A DNA stretch of 64,000 nt from Crocinitomicaceae bacterium (GCA_022447585.1 JAKVAR010000009.1:802797-866796), one strand, 5' to 3'. Shown: positions 54,701 through 63,744, counted from the first letter of the stretch. Made by a program: numbers and translations. The notes: generated by a model not told the origin, from the letters alone.

Positions 54701-56367
54701 TGTTAGGAAGACTAAAAGTTTCCGGAACACCTGATCGACCTAAGCTTGATGGGGTCATAAATTTAACTGCAGGAACGGCTAAAATCGGTATTCTTGGGAC
54801 TCATTTTGGTATAGAAGGCCCAATCGAAGTTGATGATTACGGCTTTTACATCAATGGGATACCTGTCTTTGATGAAGAAGGAAATGCTGGAAAATTAATT
54901 GGCTCAGTATATCATGATAATTTTTCAGATTTCAATTTTGATTTGAATTTTGATCTTGAAGACGATGCTATAAACAAAGATCCGCTTGAACCATGGCGAG
55001 TGCTTCCATTGGACAAATTCTTAGTTCTAAACTCCGTTTACAAACCTGGAGAAGTATATTATGGAAAAGGATACGCCACTGGAATGGTAAATATTTTTGG
55101 CTATACAGACAACCTTGAAATCACCGTAGATTTAGAAACAAAAAAAGGGACAAAAATTAACATCCCAATGTATGGTTTAGGTGAAATTGATGAAGAAGAG
55201 AACTTCATTGTTTTCGCAAACAAAGATGCGACAGTAATTGCAAACGAACCAAAAATTGATTTTACCGGTGTGGATCTAGATTTAAACTTCCGCGTTACTC
55301 CTAATGCCGAAGTAAAAATCATTTTCAATGAAGAACTAGAAGATGAAATTACTGCGCACGGTAAAGGGGATCTTGAAATAAACCTAAACAGCATTGGAGA
55401 CATAACCATGGATGGAATTTATACCGTAACTGATGGGGTTTACGATTTCTCAATGGGGTTAATCAAGCAAAAATTTTATATTGAAGAAGGTGGAAGTATA
55501 AATTGGTCGGGAGATCCATACAATGCAATTCTTGATTTGAAAACCTTCTATCGAGTTAATACCAATATTGCTACGGTACAAAACGGGCAAGTAAATACAA
55601 CAGGAAGTTCGCACAAAGACATCGTTTGCTACCTCAACCTTAAAGAATCATTAATCAAGCCCGCAATTGATTTTAACATCCAAGCACCAAGGGCAAATGA
55701 CGTTGAAAAATCTATTTTATCTCAAATCAATGCTGATCCAGCAGAATTAAATAGACAGTTTTTCTCATTACTACTTTGGAAAAGATTTCAACCCATGGGC
55801 GGAAATATTTCAACGGACGGAAGTGCAACACTTGATTTAATTACCAATCAAATTAACGCTTTATTATCTAAGGTTTCTAACGACTATAAATTAAATGTCA
55901 ATTTAGATTCAGATATATTAACAGGTGATAACTCGTATGAATTTGGAATATCTAAAGGTTTCTTGGATGATCGACTTCTGTTTTCCGGAAGTTTTGGCGT
56001 TGAAAACCAACACTTTGATGACCACACAGAAAACGCTTTCATTGGGGATGTTAAACTAGAGTACCTGCTAAATGAAAGTGGAACATTTAGAGTAAACATC
56101 TTCAATGAATCCAACGATAAAACTATTATTCAAGACCAGAACAAAGGCCCTTTTACACAAGGTGCAGCCCTAAATTATCAAGAAGAATTTCATAAAGTGA
56201 AAGACTTCAAGGTGATTCAGTATTTCTTAGATATTTTTAGGAAGAAGAAAAACAAACGATACCCTATTAAACGCAAACATAAACAAGTTCCAGTACCTGT
56301 CGATAACAGTCATATTATCACCCCTTTGAAAGAAGAAGCTGATGAAATGGAAGAAAAACAAGCTTAA
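51775..56367 (+). CDS. tamB: TamB-like translocation/assembly protein (AsmA-like)
   Basis: This 1530-residue protein has an N-terminal membrane anchor (about 18-32, WVLIFVIFLSFAI) and a very long periplasmic beta-rich body. It ends in a DUF490/TamB C-terminal region (about 1110-1480) with typical GDLEINLNSIGDITMDGIYT and LDLKTFYRVNT segments. TamB-like proteins span the periplasm as beta grooves and move lipids or assist outer-membrane protein assembly. Divergence from tsaD is a conserved arrangement in Bacteroidota as far as I recall. The tail after 1480 is basic and proline-poor (RKKKNKRYPIKRKHKQ). No tamA partner is adjacent. Confidence 0.93.
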   Translation: MAKLLKILGKALGGILEWVLIFVIFLSFAIRTSPVQTLLASQAASYLSKELNATINIETVAIVFPDEIALDNILLTDINQDTLLYAKTVFAKIQDYDFSKLTFDISTIDIEEGYVHLQCDQNGIFNHQFLIQYFASEKKKKKKDPRIALTNINIINTQFRYDDYREEKRTSGVDYFHINAKNINGSINDFVIKNDVYSATINEFNFNEQSGFQMQKLMTDATISHRGIFLSDLVLTSSRSKIEAEKFNMISTGLSDFKNFVDSVKFDARIDKSTIDLSDAALFAYALDGMNDTIHLTTSIEKEVKRLKLVDFNLQTKGKTQLFGTINLPDYRDPKSTFYQERIAYAYIDIDELKSIKLPNSFDYSYLELDETLNPIGHFEAQEIHLDGFHSQFVIAADLIKTNLGNIRMDNGIMFTEDKANNSYNFQKSGANEYDFKIEQFDLGTLIDNADIGIIDGIFFLSGKAKSTSEIAFTNIEGHINELEYLDYPYNNISILEGTFIDKKFDGKIDVKDDNVDLAYDGIIDFKDELHLNFEIEVQNALLDQLNISTKNSEISSHFKINLIGNDPNNFKGSIFMDHFDFKKEERAFQIPSMKIDVERGELKDQFNIVSDIAQINILGKINFDYIANDFMYQFSRIFPSLFDDDIHKYNQDRFDHFQFNATIGNSDDLLAIFYPDLHLAPETKITGHYFEDSSSFLVDLNSKYIDYRDFHFKDVEVHQIMDEDDLSLTYHASNFTFKDSLNFDDFYFKSTGTDNVLLSDLSWDQNSSQPSLIKWSTLLKDPNHYTIDLAPSYFHINKNKWHIEHASEFTINNDTLHVEDFLLTRGDQLISAEGYLSNSNNHELEFDINNLVLSEFSNFISEAPVEGTLNAQGSISNPTKNFQYNGNGNILGFKIKEQLVGDINVTSHWVKKNKSIALQGDLIYKQNQTFDFIGDYYPYRKQENLDFNLFFDHTDIQFANAFLDPDVVSEIRGLLLGRLKVSGTPDRPKLDGVINLTAGTAKIGILGTHFGIEGPIEVDDYGFYINGIPVFDEEGNAGKLIGSVYHDNFSDFNFDLNFDLEDDAINKDPLEPWRVLPLDKFLVLNSVYKPGEVYYGKGYATGMVNIFGYTDNLEITVDLETKKGTKINIPMYGLGEIDEEENFIVFANKDATVIANEPKIDFTGVDLDLNFRVTPNAEVKIIFNEELEDEITAHGKGDLEINLNSIGDITMDGIYTVTDGVYDFSMGLIKQKFYIEEGGSINWSGDPYNAILDLKTFYRVNTNIATVQNGQVNTTGSSHKDIVCYLNLKESLIKPAIDFNIQAPRANDVEKSILSQINADPAELNRQFFSLLLWKRFQPMGGNISTDGSATLDLITNQINALLSKVSNDYKLNVNLDSDILTGDNSYEFGISKGFLDDRLLFSGSFGVENQHFDDHTENAFIGDVKLEYLLNESGTFRVNIFNESNDKTIIQDQNKGPFTQGAALNYQEEFHKVKDFKVIQYFLDIFRKKKNKRYPIKRKHKQVPVPVDNSHIITPLKEEADEMEEKQA

Positions 56368-56424
56368 AAAACTGAAAATTTAATACCTTCGCACTACCAA
56401 TTTTTCCGGTAAAAAATAGATCGA

Positions 56425-57909
56425 ATGAATAAAGTACTTATAGCAAATAGAGGTGAAATTGCTCGAAGAGTAATTAGAACTTTGAAAAAAATGGGAATTA
56501 AAAGTGTTGCAATCTACTCAGATGCAGACAAGAACGCCCCTCATGTGCTAGAGGCAGACGAAGCGGTTTATGTAGGAACAAGTCCTTCTGCTGAGAGTTA
56601 TTTAAAACAAGATGTTATCCTACAGCACTGTAAAGATTTAGGTGTGGACGGGATACACCCTGGCTACGGTTTTTTATCGGAAAATGGTGAATTCGCGCAA
56701 AAAGTTACAGATGCTGGAATGACCTTCATCGGTCCTTCTCCAGAAGCTATGGCATTAATGGGAGATAAACTAAGTGCGAAGCAAGCCGTTAAAGATTACG
56801 AAGTCCCATTGGTTCCAGGCGTAGACAGAGCGATTACGGATGTAAAGGAAGCTAAAGAAATTGCAAATCAAATTGGATACCCAGTATTAATTAAGGCATC
56901 TGCCGGAGGTGGTGGAAAAGGGATGAGACTTGTTGAAGAAGAAGCCGTTCTTGAGGAGCAAATGAAATTAGCACAAAACGAAGCTAGATCATCCTTCGGA
57001 AACGACGCCTGTTTCGTTGAAAAGTTTGTCACAAAACCTAGACATATTGAAATTCAAGTTTTTGCAGACAGTCACGGGAATGCCATTCATTTATTTGAAC
57101 GTGAATGCTCTATTCAGCGTAGACACCAAAAGGTAATAGAAGAAGCTCCTAGTTCGGTTTTAACTCCAGATTTGAGAGAGAAAATGGGACAAGCTGCCGT
57201 CAATGTTTGTAAAGCATGTGATTATGAAGGTGCTGGGACAGTTGAATTTCTATTAGATGCAGATCATAACTTCTATTTCCTAGAAATGAATACTCGACTT
57301 CAAGTAGAACACCCGGTTACAGAAGAAATTACAGGGTTAGACTTAGTTGAATGGCAAATTAGAGTTGCGAGAGGAGAAAAACTGCCTAAAGGACAAGATG
57401 AACTTACTATAAACGGTCATGCGATCGAAGTTAGAGTTTATGCAGAAGATACAATTAACGGATTTACACCTGACATAGGGAATTTAAAAAGATACAGAAT
57501 CCCATCTGGAAGAAGTGTCCGTGTGGACGATGCGTTTTTAGAAGGTATGGATATTCCAATTTATTACGATCCAATGATTGCGAAATTGGTCGTTTGGGGA
57601 AAGACGCGTGAAAAAGCAATTAAGCGTACTATTCAAGCGATAGATGAATATCAAATATCTGGATTAAAGACAACACTTGACTTTGGTAAATTTGTTCTAG
57701 GACATGATGCGTTTACATCCGGAAATTTTGATACGAATTTCGTCAGACATCATTTTGAAGATCCGAAGGTAATGTATACTTCAATGGAAGCCGAGCAAGA
57801 AGCTTTAACTCATGGAGTAAATCAGATTTGGGACTCTATAAAAGAAAGAGATTGTAAGGAATTTGCTTCAAAAAACATTACAAGCAACTGGAAAAACACT
57901 AGAACCTAA
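56425..57909 (+). CDS. accC: Biotin carboxylase subunit (acetyl-/acyl-CoA carboxylase)
   Basis: The 494-residue biotin carboxylase has an N-terminal NKVLIANRGEIARRV, the ATP-grasp domain (about 115-330, KASAGGGGKGMR glycine loop at about 157-168), EMNTRLQVEHPVTEE (about 287-301) and a C-terminal biotin_carb_C domain. It carboxylates biotin on a carrier protein using bicarbonate and ATP. No biotin-carrier or carboxyltransferase gene is adjacent, so it is uncertain whether it serves acetyl-CoA carboxylase or another acyl-CoA carboxylase. A -7-like TACCTTCG lies at 56384-56391. It converges on a small gene with a 4-nt overlap. Confidence 0.9.
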   Translation: MNKVLIANRGEIARRVIRTLKKMGIKSVAIYSDADKNAPHVLEADEAVYVGTSPSAESYLKQDVILQHCKDLGVDGIHPGYGFLSENGEFAQKVTDAGMTFIGPSPEAMALMGDKLSAKQAVKDYEVPLVPGVDRAITDVKEAKEIANQIGYPVLIKASAGGGGKGMRLVEEEAVLEEQMKLAQNEARSSFGNDACFVEKFVTKPRHIEIQVFADSHGNAIHLFERECSIQRRHQKVIEEAPSSVLTPDLREKMGQAAVNVCKACDYEGAGTVEFLLDADHNFYFLEMNTRLQVEHPVTEEITGLDLVEWQIRVARGEKLPKGQDELTINGHAIEVRVYAEDTINGFTPDIGNLKRYRIPSGRSVRVDDAFLEGMDIPIYYDPMIAKLVVWGKTREKAIKRTIQAIDEYQISGLKTTLDFGKFVLGHDAFTSGNFDTNFVRHHFEDPKVMYTSMEAEQEALTHGVNQIWDSIKERDCKEFASKNITSNWKNTRT

Positions 57910-58259
57910 TCCTTTTTCCTTGCATTAACTGTTTTATTTGGTTGTTTAAATATCAAAGACTTAACAGTTCCATCTTCCCAAAGTGTAAATTCTAATTCGT
58001 AATTAGGAATTTCGGCAATAGAATAGGTGTTCGGAGCTATAAACTCCAGCATACTTTCTGGCATACCTGGAACAAAGACCCATAACCTTCCTTCTTCCTT
58101 CATTGTAATTCGGGCCGACTTTCCCGGAAGTTCATAATTACCGATGTATTTTCGATTAACCTTTTGTCGTTTAGCAACTAAGCGTGCCTCTTCATCAGAT
58201 AATTGTGAAAAAGAGACCAAAGAAAAAAGAAGAATTAAAAGAGTGATTCCGAGTTTCAT
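57906..58259 (-). CDS. Small secreted DUF3471-like protein
   Basis: The 117-residue protein has a signal peptide (ending near LVSFSQ) and one small beta domain resembling DUF3471: GNYELPGKSARITMKEEGRL, WVFVPGMPESMLEFIAPNTY, and ELEFTLWEDGTVKSLIFKQP. That domain usually forms the C-terminal part of beta-lactamase-like serine hydrolases; here it stands alone. The gene overlaps the end of the biotin carboxylase gene by 4 nt, tail to tail. Function unknown. Confidence 0.82.
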   Translation of the reverse strand: MKLGITLLILLFSLVSFSQLSDEEARLVAKRQKVNRKYIGNYELPGKSARITMKEEGRLWVFVPGMPESMLEFIAPNTYSIAEIPNYELEFTLWEDGTVKSLIFKQPNKTVNARKKD

Positions 58260-58493
58260 ACAATTGATTTAGCATTTCCAAAAATAAGAGATTGTAACAA
58301 TTAATTGAAAATAAAAAGCAATCATTCTTTCACAAAAGACCTTTGATAACCCTAAGTAAAATACAGTAAATTCAATCATAGTGATATGATTACGAGCATT
58401 TAAAATAAGCTAATTGAAAATCAAAAAACTAGAAAAAGAAGTACTTTTTCATCTCTTTTATATTTTGTGATAAAAAAGTCCATTGGAGGTTCG

Positions 58494-58527
58494 TTGAATC
58501 CGATAATTCCTTTTAATTTTACCTTTC
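58494..58527 (+). promoter_or_regulatory. Promoter of sucC
   Basis: TTG at 58494-58496, a 23-nt spacer and TACCTTTC (one mismatch to TAnnTTTG) at 58520-58527, 13 nt before the ATG. The long spacer is at the upper limit reported for this phylum. Confidence 0.45.
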
Positions 58528-58540
58528 AAATATCACAAAC

Positions 58541-59752
58541 ATGAACTTACACGAATATCAAGGGAAATCTATATTAAAAAGCTTTGGTGTTGCTATCCAA
58601 GAAGGGAAAGTAGTAGACAAGGTTGAAGATGCACAAGCTGCAGCAAAAGAATTATCTGCTGAAACAGGTACTGAATGGTACGTAGTAAAAGCTCAAATTC
58701 ATGCTGGTGGACGTGGTAAAGGGACTGTTGAAGAAACAGGATCTCACGGTGTAGTTTTAGCAAAAGGAATTGACAAAGTTGATGACACGGTTAAAGGAAT
58801 CTTAGGAGGACACTTAACTACTGCTCAAACTAATGGCGTTGGTAAACTTGTAAATAAAGTTTTAATTGCTGAGGATGTATACTATCCAGGAGCAAGTGAG
58901 CCAGATGAATTTTATATGTCGGTTCTTTTAGATAGAGAAGCCGGACGCAACATCATCATGTATTCTACAGAAGGTGGAATGGACATTGAAACTGTAGCTG
59001 AAGAAACTCCGCATTTAATATTTAAAGAAGAAGTTGATCCACGTGTTGGACTTCAAGGTTTCCAAACTAGAAAAATTGCTTTCAACCTAGGATTATCAGG
59101 ACAAGCAATGAAGCAAATGACAAAATTTGTTAGCGCATTGTATGCTGCTTATGAAGGATGTGATGCTGCTATGTTCGAGATTAATCCAGTTTTGAAAACA
59201 TCTGATGATAAGATTATAGCTGTTGATGCTAAAGTAACATTGGATGGTTCAGGTTTATTCCGTCACCCAGACTATGCGGCAATGAGAGATAAAACTGAAG
59301 AGGACCCAACTGAAGTTGAAGCTGATGAAGCTGGATTAAACTTTGTTAAACTTGACGGTAATGTTGGTTGCATGGTAAACGGTGCAGGACTTGCAATGGC
59401 AACGATGGACATCATTAAATTATCAGGAGGTAATCCTGCTAACTTCCTAGACGTTGGTGGTACTGCTGATGCTGAGCGTGTTGAGAAAGCTTTCAATATC
59501 ATCCTTAAAGATGAGAATGTAAAAGCAATCTTAATTAACATTTTTGGAGGTATTGTTCGTTGTGACCGTGTTGCTCAAGGTGTTGTTGATGCCTACAAGA
59601 ACTTTGGATCTTTTCCAGTTCCATTAATTGTGCGTCTACAAGGAACAAATGCAGAAGAGGCGAAACAATTAATTGATGAGTCTGGATTAGACGTAATCTC
59701 TGTTGTTCAACTGCAAGAAGCAGCGGATAAAGTTAAAGAAGTATTGGCTTAA
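58541..59752 (+). CDS. sucC: Succinyl-CoA synthetase (ADP-forming) beta subunit
   Basis: SucC, with SucD, converts succinyl-CoA to succinate while making ATP or GTP. The 403-residue protein begins [20 protein letters not shown], with an ATP-grasp domain including [12 protein letters not shown] (about 50-61). It ends with a flavodoxin-like domain containing [18 protein letters not shown] (about 304-321) and [10 protein letters not shown] (about 333-342). Length is slightly above E. coli SucC (388). No sucD follows, so the alpha subunit is elsewhere. A strong terminator confirms that sucC is transcribed alone. Nucleotide choice (ADP or GDP) is not visible. Confidence 0.97.
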   Translation: MNLHEYQGKSILKSFGVAIQEGKVVDKVEDAQAAAKELSAETGTEWYVVKAQIHAGGRGKGTVEETGSHGVVLAKGIDKVDDTVKGILGGHLTTAQTNGVGKLVNKVLIAEDVYYPGASEPDEFYMSVLLDREAGRNIIMYSTEGGMDIETVAEETPHLIFKEEVDPRVGLQGFQTRKIAFNLGLSGQAMKQMTKFVSALYAAYEGCDAAMFEINPVLKTSDDKIIAVDAKVTLDGSGLFRHPDYAAMRDKTEEDPTEVEADEAGLNFVKLDGNVGCMVNGAGLAMATMDIIKLSGGNPANFLDVGGTADAERVEKAFNIILKDENVKAILINIFGGIVRCDRVAQGVVDAYKNFGSFPVPLIVRLQGTNAEEAKQLIDESGLDVISVVQLQEAADKVKEVLA

Positions 59753-59774
59753 TTAAAGACAATCAATATACTTG

Positions 59775-59806
59775 AAACGCTTTCATTTCTATGGAAGCGT
59801 TTTTTT
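59775..59806 (+). terminator. Intrinsic terminator of sucC
   Basis: A 12-bp stem (59775-59786 and 59791-59802, one G-U pair, loop TTCT) merges into a run of seven T, 22 nt beyond the sucC stop. Confidence 0.93.
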
Positions 59807-60111
59807 GTAAAAAAACTATTGAGGAAACGCTATACTTTATCGCAATACCTTTTGACTCAATTGATGCTTCGCCCAAAAAGATCGCGCTATACTGAAATAC
59901 AATATTTACAATAGACAATTACCTAAACGGTCTCAAACACTTCAAATAAATCATTCAAGACTCAACTTCAAACATACTATAGGATAGATTATTTGTTATA
60001 TTCATAATACAAAACTTGATTGCTTACTTATCATCTAACGACATGAGAAAGGCATACAAACCACTTGCTGCTTCGATTTTATTTTGAATTAGTTAGAATA
60101 GACATTTACCA
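59807..60111. other. Spacer between sucC and the orphan RHS gene, possible remnant
   Basis: About 305 nt without a clear gene. A 14-codon frame at 60043-60087 (MRKAYKPLAASILF) looks like the start of a signal peptide and could be what is left of a full RHS gene whose middle was deleted, but it is too short to prove this. No promoter with both boxes was found. Confidence 0.35.
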
Positions 60112-61158
60112 ATGAACCAAACTACCTGCGATACTAATACAACATCTATTAATTCAGCTAGTGATCCAAACTACTACCAAACTGATGTAGTAGCTTACGG
60201 TGACTATTACCCGTACGGTATGTTAATGCCTGGCAGAAATCACGCAGAAGCTGATGGGTATAGATATGGTTTCCAAGGTCAAGAGACTGATGACGAGGTG
60301 AAGGGAGAAGGTAACTCTGTAAACTACAAATACAGAATGCATGACCCGAGAATTGGAAGGTTCTTTGCGGTTGATCCGTTGGAAAAAGAATATCCTCATA
60401 ACTCACCTTATGCTTTTAGTGAGAATAATGTAATTCATGCAATTGAATTAGAAGGATTAGAGAAAGTGGTTACGCATACGTATAATCCAAAAACAAAAAA
60501 GTTTAAAATTACAGCTAAAAGCATAGACTATGGTTTAAAAGAGAATGTAAACTTGTATCAATACAAAAACTCAGAAGGTAATGTATATAAGCGAGTTTAT
60601 AAGAGTTGGTCTTCCGATAAAACTTATGAACACATTGGATTTGGAAATGTTGACAGACCCAACCTTTATCAACGATTTCGGGGGGTAGAACCAGTTCAGG
60701 TATACAAGGATCCAGTAAGTATATTTGACGGAACAATTTTTTCTCCAAATAAAGCTGACTTTCACTATGCTCCATTCGAGGCAGGAAAAGCTGATTTAAA
60801 AATTAGTATTCATTTAGGATCTTATACTCACGACTTTGGGATTAGTCTTTATGAAGGTGGAGGAGAGTCTACTTTTAAAATGAATACAATTAATAAGTCT
60901 AAGATTGATTATGGGAATGCTAAAATTGGTTTTACGCCAAGTCTTACCCTTGATGGATATATCTCTAAGGGAGCTGATCAAAAAACAAAGACAGAGTCTT
61001 CAATGAAATTGAAGTATAACGTGATTTCATTGAGTAAAACTGATGCAACTAATGGCGATAATAAACTTAGTATTAGTTTTTCAAAAAGCTTTGCTATCCC
61101 TATATATTCACGTTCAAAGAATGCTAGTGTAACAACGGTAATAGACCATACAAAATGA
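60112..61158 (+). CDS. Orphan RHS core tip with variable C-terminal domain (putative toxin)
   Basis: The 348-residue protein starts near the end of an RHS-associated core: [59 protein letters not shown] and [18 protein letters not shown] (residues 24-115). After that junction comes a unique region (about 116-348) with a beta-rich, Lys/Ser/Thr-rich composition matching no toxin family I know. The long RHS repeat shell that normally lies upstream is absent and a TAG stop closes the frame 16 nt before the ATG, so this is a truncated orphan module. The TGA overlaps the ATG of a putative immunity lipoprotein, which supports a toxin-immunity reading. Without a secretion signal it may be silent. Confidence 0.85.
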   Translation: MNQTTCDTNTTSINSASDPNYYQTDVVAYGDYYPYGMLMPGRNHAEADGYRYGFQGQETDDEVKGEGNSVNYKYRMHDPRIGRFFAVDPLEKEYPHNSPYAFSENNVIHAIELEGLEKVVTHTYNPKTKKFKITAKSIDYGLKENVNLYQYKNSEGNVYKRVYKSWSSDKTYEHIGFGNVDRPNLYQRFRGVEPVQVYKDPVSIFDGTIFSPNKADFHYAPFEAGKADLKISIHLGSYTHDFGISLYEGGGESTFKMNTINKSKIDYGNAKIGFTPSLTLDGYISKGADQKTKTESSMKLKYNVISLSKTDATNGDNKLSISFSKSFAIPIYSRSKNASVTTVIDHTK

Positions 61159-61763
61159 TGAGGAAAGTATTATTTATATTATTTTTTTTTAGCTCTTGCG
61201 GAGTTCCCGAATTTTCTAAATTAGACACATGCCTAAAAAAACTAATCAAGAATAATGATTGTGACATTTCATTGGAAGTTGAGAACTCTAAAGATTTAAA
61301 TTTGACATACAAATGTAATCCGGAGAGGAGTCATTTTGCTGGATTAATTTTATTAGATGCGTACTCTATTTTTAGAGAAAATGAATTAGTTTACGAAGTA
61401 TATCGTATTCTTGATTCAAATGGATTATTATTACTTGAGTTGACGGCGAAGGAAATAGAATTATTGTTTAATAAATTGGAGACCTATAAAGGTGATTTGA
61501 ATCTTATTAAAAAATCTAACGCTGAAAGTATCTATAATAGATTGTGTAAAGCTCTTCAAGATGGGGTAAGTAAAGAACAATTCAGTAATGATTTAGTTAC
61601 TTTAAAATTTGATGATTTTAATAATTTTGAAGGATTCACTATTGAAAAAATTGAAGATGAAGATTATATATTCTTTTCAAATAAAAATAGTAGTGATAAT
61701 CATTTATTATTAGGGTATTTATTTAATGAAGAACAAAGGATTCAAGGATTTACAGTTGAGTAA
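61155..61763 (+). CDS. Lipoprotein, putative RHS immunity partner
   Basis: The 202-residue protein opens with a lipoprotein signal (lipobox SSCG; Cys15 with the first of two adjacent ATGs). The mature part is helical and acidic, with [20 protein letters not shown] and [20 protein letters not shown]. No family is recognised. The start overlaps the RHS stop codon (ATGA), so translation is coupled. Local G+C is very low (12 of 60 in line 61621-61680, counted by hand), as often seen for exchanged immunity genes. An immunity role is inferred from position and coupling only. A lipid anchor would place it outside the cytoplasm. Confidence 0.75.
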   Translation: MMRKVLFILFFFSSCGVPEFSKLDTCLKKLIKNNDCDISLEVENSKDLNLTYKCNPERSHFAGLILLDAYSIFRENELVYEVYRILDSNGLLLLELTAKEIELLFNKLETYKGDLNLIKKSNAESIYNRLCKALQDGVSKEQFSNDLVTLKFDDFNNFEGFTIEKIEDEDYIFFSNKNSSDNHLLLGYLFNEEQRIQGFTVE

Positions 61764-61818
61764 AAAAGGTCTTCGCACTAGCTTTCACAGCTTCAAAAAG
61801 ACATAAAAACAAAATATA

Positions 61819-61853
61819 TAAACAGCTGCCCTTTGGGTGGCTGTTTTGTTTTT
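61819..61853 (+). terminator. Intrinsic terminator after the RHS partner gene
   Basis: AAACAGC and GCCC pair with GGT and GCTGTTT (one bulged/mismatched pair) around a short loop, and the stem is followed by TTGTTTTTC. It lies 56 nt after the lipoprotein stop. Confidence 0.82.
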
Positions 61854-62329
61854 CATGCTTTTTTCGCCTGTTGCAATCTTCGTGCTCAGTCACAGCTACT
61901 TTGTCTGTTGACACATCCACCGCTGTTTAATATTGCTCGCCGCTAGGTCGGCTTGGGCTACGCTTAGTGTATTGGTTTTTCCACCTTCTCCCTTCGGCAG
62001 TGTCTCCGCTTATAAAACCAAAATCACACGCTTGTGTTGTCTCATAAAAACTGCTCTTTCCTTACAACTTCCGTACTGACGTTTGTCGCTGTTTCGTCTT
62101 CAAAAACTATCGTTTTTTCTCAAGTGCTTTTTTATTTTGCAACAGTGGTCATAGACAACTGCTTCTTACTTATCCCTGCGTTATCACTTGGTCTTCGAAA
62201 GCAGTACTTTCTCTTCTCCCCCAAGCCTCTTCTCGCTTTCTGGCTCGCCATTCACTTTCCACCATCCGCTGCGCTTCGGCGGGCAATTAGTTTATTCTTC
62301 CAAATAAATAATGAAGACCCAATTATCAT
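61854..62329. other. Compositionally distinct spacer without a convincing gene
   Basis: About 475 nt with much higher G+C than the neighbours (29 of 60 at 61921-61980 and 36 of 60 at 62221-62280 by hand count, against 12 of 60 at 61621-61680) and a strong C+T bias on the forward strand. The one long frame here (62034-62345) has a low-complexity composition, overlaps the map promoter and resembles no protein family. Short pieces such as GGTCGGCTTGGGCTACGC look like those of repeated intergenic elements, but a second copy is not in this window. I read it as a non-coding repeat or remnant. Confidence 0.5.
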
Positions 62330-62362
62330 TATCTTTGCTCAATGAATTTATTGAACAGGAAT

Positions 62363-63139
62363 ATGATTATTTATAAAACGGCCGAAGAAATTGAGATAAT
62401 GCGTGAAGCTGCTCAAATTGTGAGTAGAACTTTAGGTAAATGCGCAGAGATGATTGCACCTGGTGTCACTCCTTTTGAAATGGATAAAATGGCTGAAGAA
62501 TACATTATTTCTCAAGGTGCTGTTCCTGGATTCAAAGGTTTATATGATTGTCCGTCAACTTTATTAATTTCTGTTAACGAACAAGTTGTTCATGGATTAC
62601 CAACAGAACGACCTTTTCAAGAGGGAGATATTGTCTCTATTGATTGCGGATCAATTTACAAAGGGTATTACGGTGATCACGCCTATACGTTTCAAGTTGG
62701 AAAAGTATCGGATGAAAAAAAGAAACTATTAAAAGTTACCTTAGAATGTTTAATGCTTGGTATTTCGGAAGCTAAAGCAGGAAATAGAATTGGAGATATC
62801 GGATTCGCCATTCAACAGCATGCTGAAAAGCATGGCTATGGTGTAGTTCGTGACCTTGTTGGACATGGATTAGGAAAAACTTTGCATGAAGAACCTCAGG
62901 TTCCAAACTACGGCCGCAGAGGTAAAGGCAAAAAGATTCAAGAAGGTCTTACTATTGCAATAGAACCTATGATCAACATGGGAACAGAGAAAGTATCTCA
63001 ATTGGATGACAATTGGACTATCGTAACTGAAGATGGCCTCCCAAGCGCACACTTCGAACACGACATCGCTATTGTTAATGGTAAGCCTGAAATATTATCT
63101 ACATTCAAATACATTGAAGAAGCATTGGCTAAGAAATAA
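62363..63139 (+). CDS. map: Methionine aminopeptidase, type I
   Basis: Map removes the initiator Met from nascent proteins. With a start at 62363 the protein has 258 residues (MIIYKTAEEIEIMREAAQIV); an upstream ATG at 62342 is in frame but lies 4 nt after a perfect -7 box (TATCTTTG, 62330-62337), so it would be at or upstream of the mRNA start. Type Ia metal ligands are visible: Asp in SIDCGSIYKGYYGDHAYTF (two Asp), His in LVGHGLGKTLHEEPQVPNY, and Glu in IAIEPMINMG and AHFEHDIAIV. The stop overlaps the next ATG by one base. Confidence 0.95.
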   Translation: MIIYKTAEEIEIMREAAQIVSRTLGKCAEMIAPGVTPFEMDKMAEEYIISQGAVPGFKGLYDCPSTLLISVNEQVVHGLPTERPFQEGDIVSIDCGSIYKGYYGDHAYTFQVGKVSDEKKKLLKVTLECLMLGISEAKAGNRIGDIGFAIQQHAEKHGYGVVRDLVGHGLGKTLHEEPQVPNYGRRGKGKKIQEGLTIAIEPMINMGTEKVSQLDDNWTIVTEDGLPSAHFEHDIAIVNGKPEILSTFKYIEEALAKK

Positions 63140-63714
63140 TGACAAAAGAAGTCCGTTTATTAGCAATTACCAATTTAACCATACTTATTTATGCGTTAAG
63201 TATTTTTTTTGATAAAGGCGCTTTTCTATTCCCCTTCCCACTTAATCAATTGATTATATTTATTGTATCTAGTCAATTTGCTTTTTGGAATTTTAAAAAG
63301 TTCAAGATTGAATCCATTTTAATGATCCTTATTGGTCTTTTTTTAACCCTCGGAAATGAAGTTTATTGGTCCATGGTTCTAAACTATGAACAAATGACCA
63401 TCTTTTCCGAAGCAATTTACACCGATATTTTCCAATTAATCGCTTCAATTTTAGTACTATTTTTAGCCTTTCGATTTAGTCAAAAAACAAAAAATCGAAT
63501 TCAAATTTTATTGCTAATTGTTTTTTGTGCCTTATTCATCCTTGGAAATTTGCACCCCTCCACTCTATTCGCTTCATTTTTTTTCCTGTTGAGCTATGCA
63601 GCAATGTCCATTTCTACTTTTATTAAACCAATTATGTCACCAATAAATTTGTATTGGGTTCTTCTTTTAACCTTGGAAGCCAGCAAGTTGATTTCAATTG
63701 GTTTGAACAAATAA
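63139..63714 (+). CDS. Hypothetical multi-helix membrane protein
   Basis: The 191-residue protein has about six membrane helices with short loops (e.g. LTILIYALSIFF, LIIFIVSSQFAFW, LLLIVFCALFILG) and a few Lys/Arg residues facing one side. No family is recognised and no catalytic motif is visible. It overlaps map by one base (TAATG), so it is translated from the same mRNA. It ends 86 nt before tRNA-Ser. The role is unknown. Confidence 0.82.
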   Translation: MTKEVRLLAITNLTILIYALSIFFDKGAFLFPFPLNQLIIFIVSSQFAFWNFKKFKIESILMILIGLFLTLGNEVYWSMVLNYEQMTIFSEAIYTDIFQLIASILVLFLAFRFSQKTKNRIQILLLIVFCALFILGNLHPSTLFASFFFLLSYAAMSISTFIKPIMSPINLYWVLLLTLEASKLISIGLNK

Positions 63715-63744
63715 AAAAGAAGTAATTTTTTTTACAGAAAAACC

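Noticed and set aside
58435..58465. Hairpin GAAAAAG/CTTTTTC upstream of sucC
   Set aside because: The stem is only A/T-rich with one G-C pair at each end, the T run is interrupted, and no gene ends nearby on the right strand.
59753..62341. Integrated mobile element carrying the RHS module
   Set aside because: No integrase, transposase, target-site duplication or attachment-site repeat could be found at either side.
62034..62345. Forward frame of 103 codons before map
   Set aside because: The composition is low-complexity (Phe/Leu/Ser), it ends over the map start and promoter, and no family is recognised.
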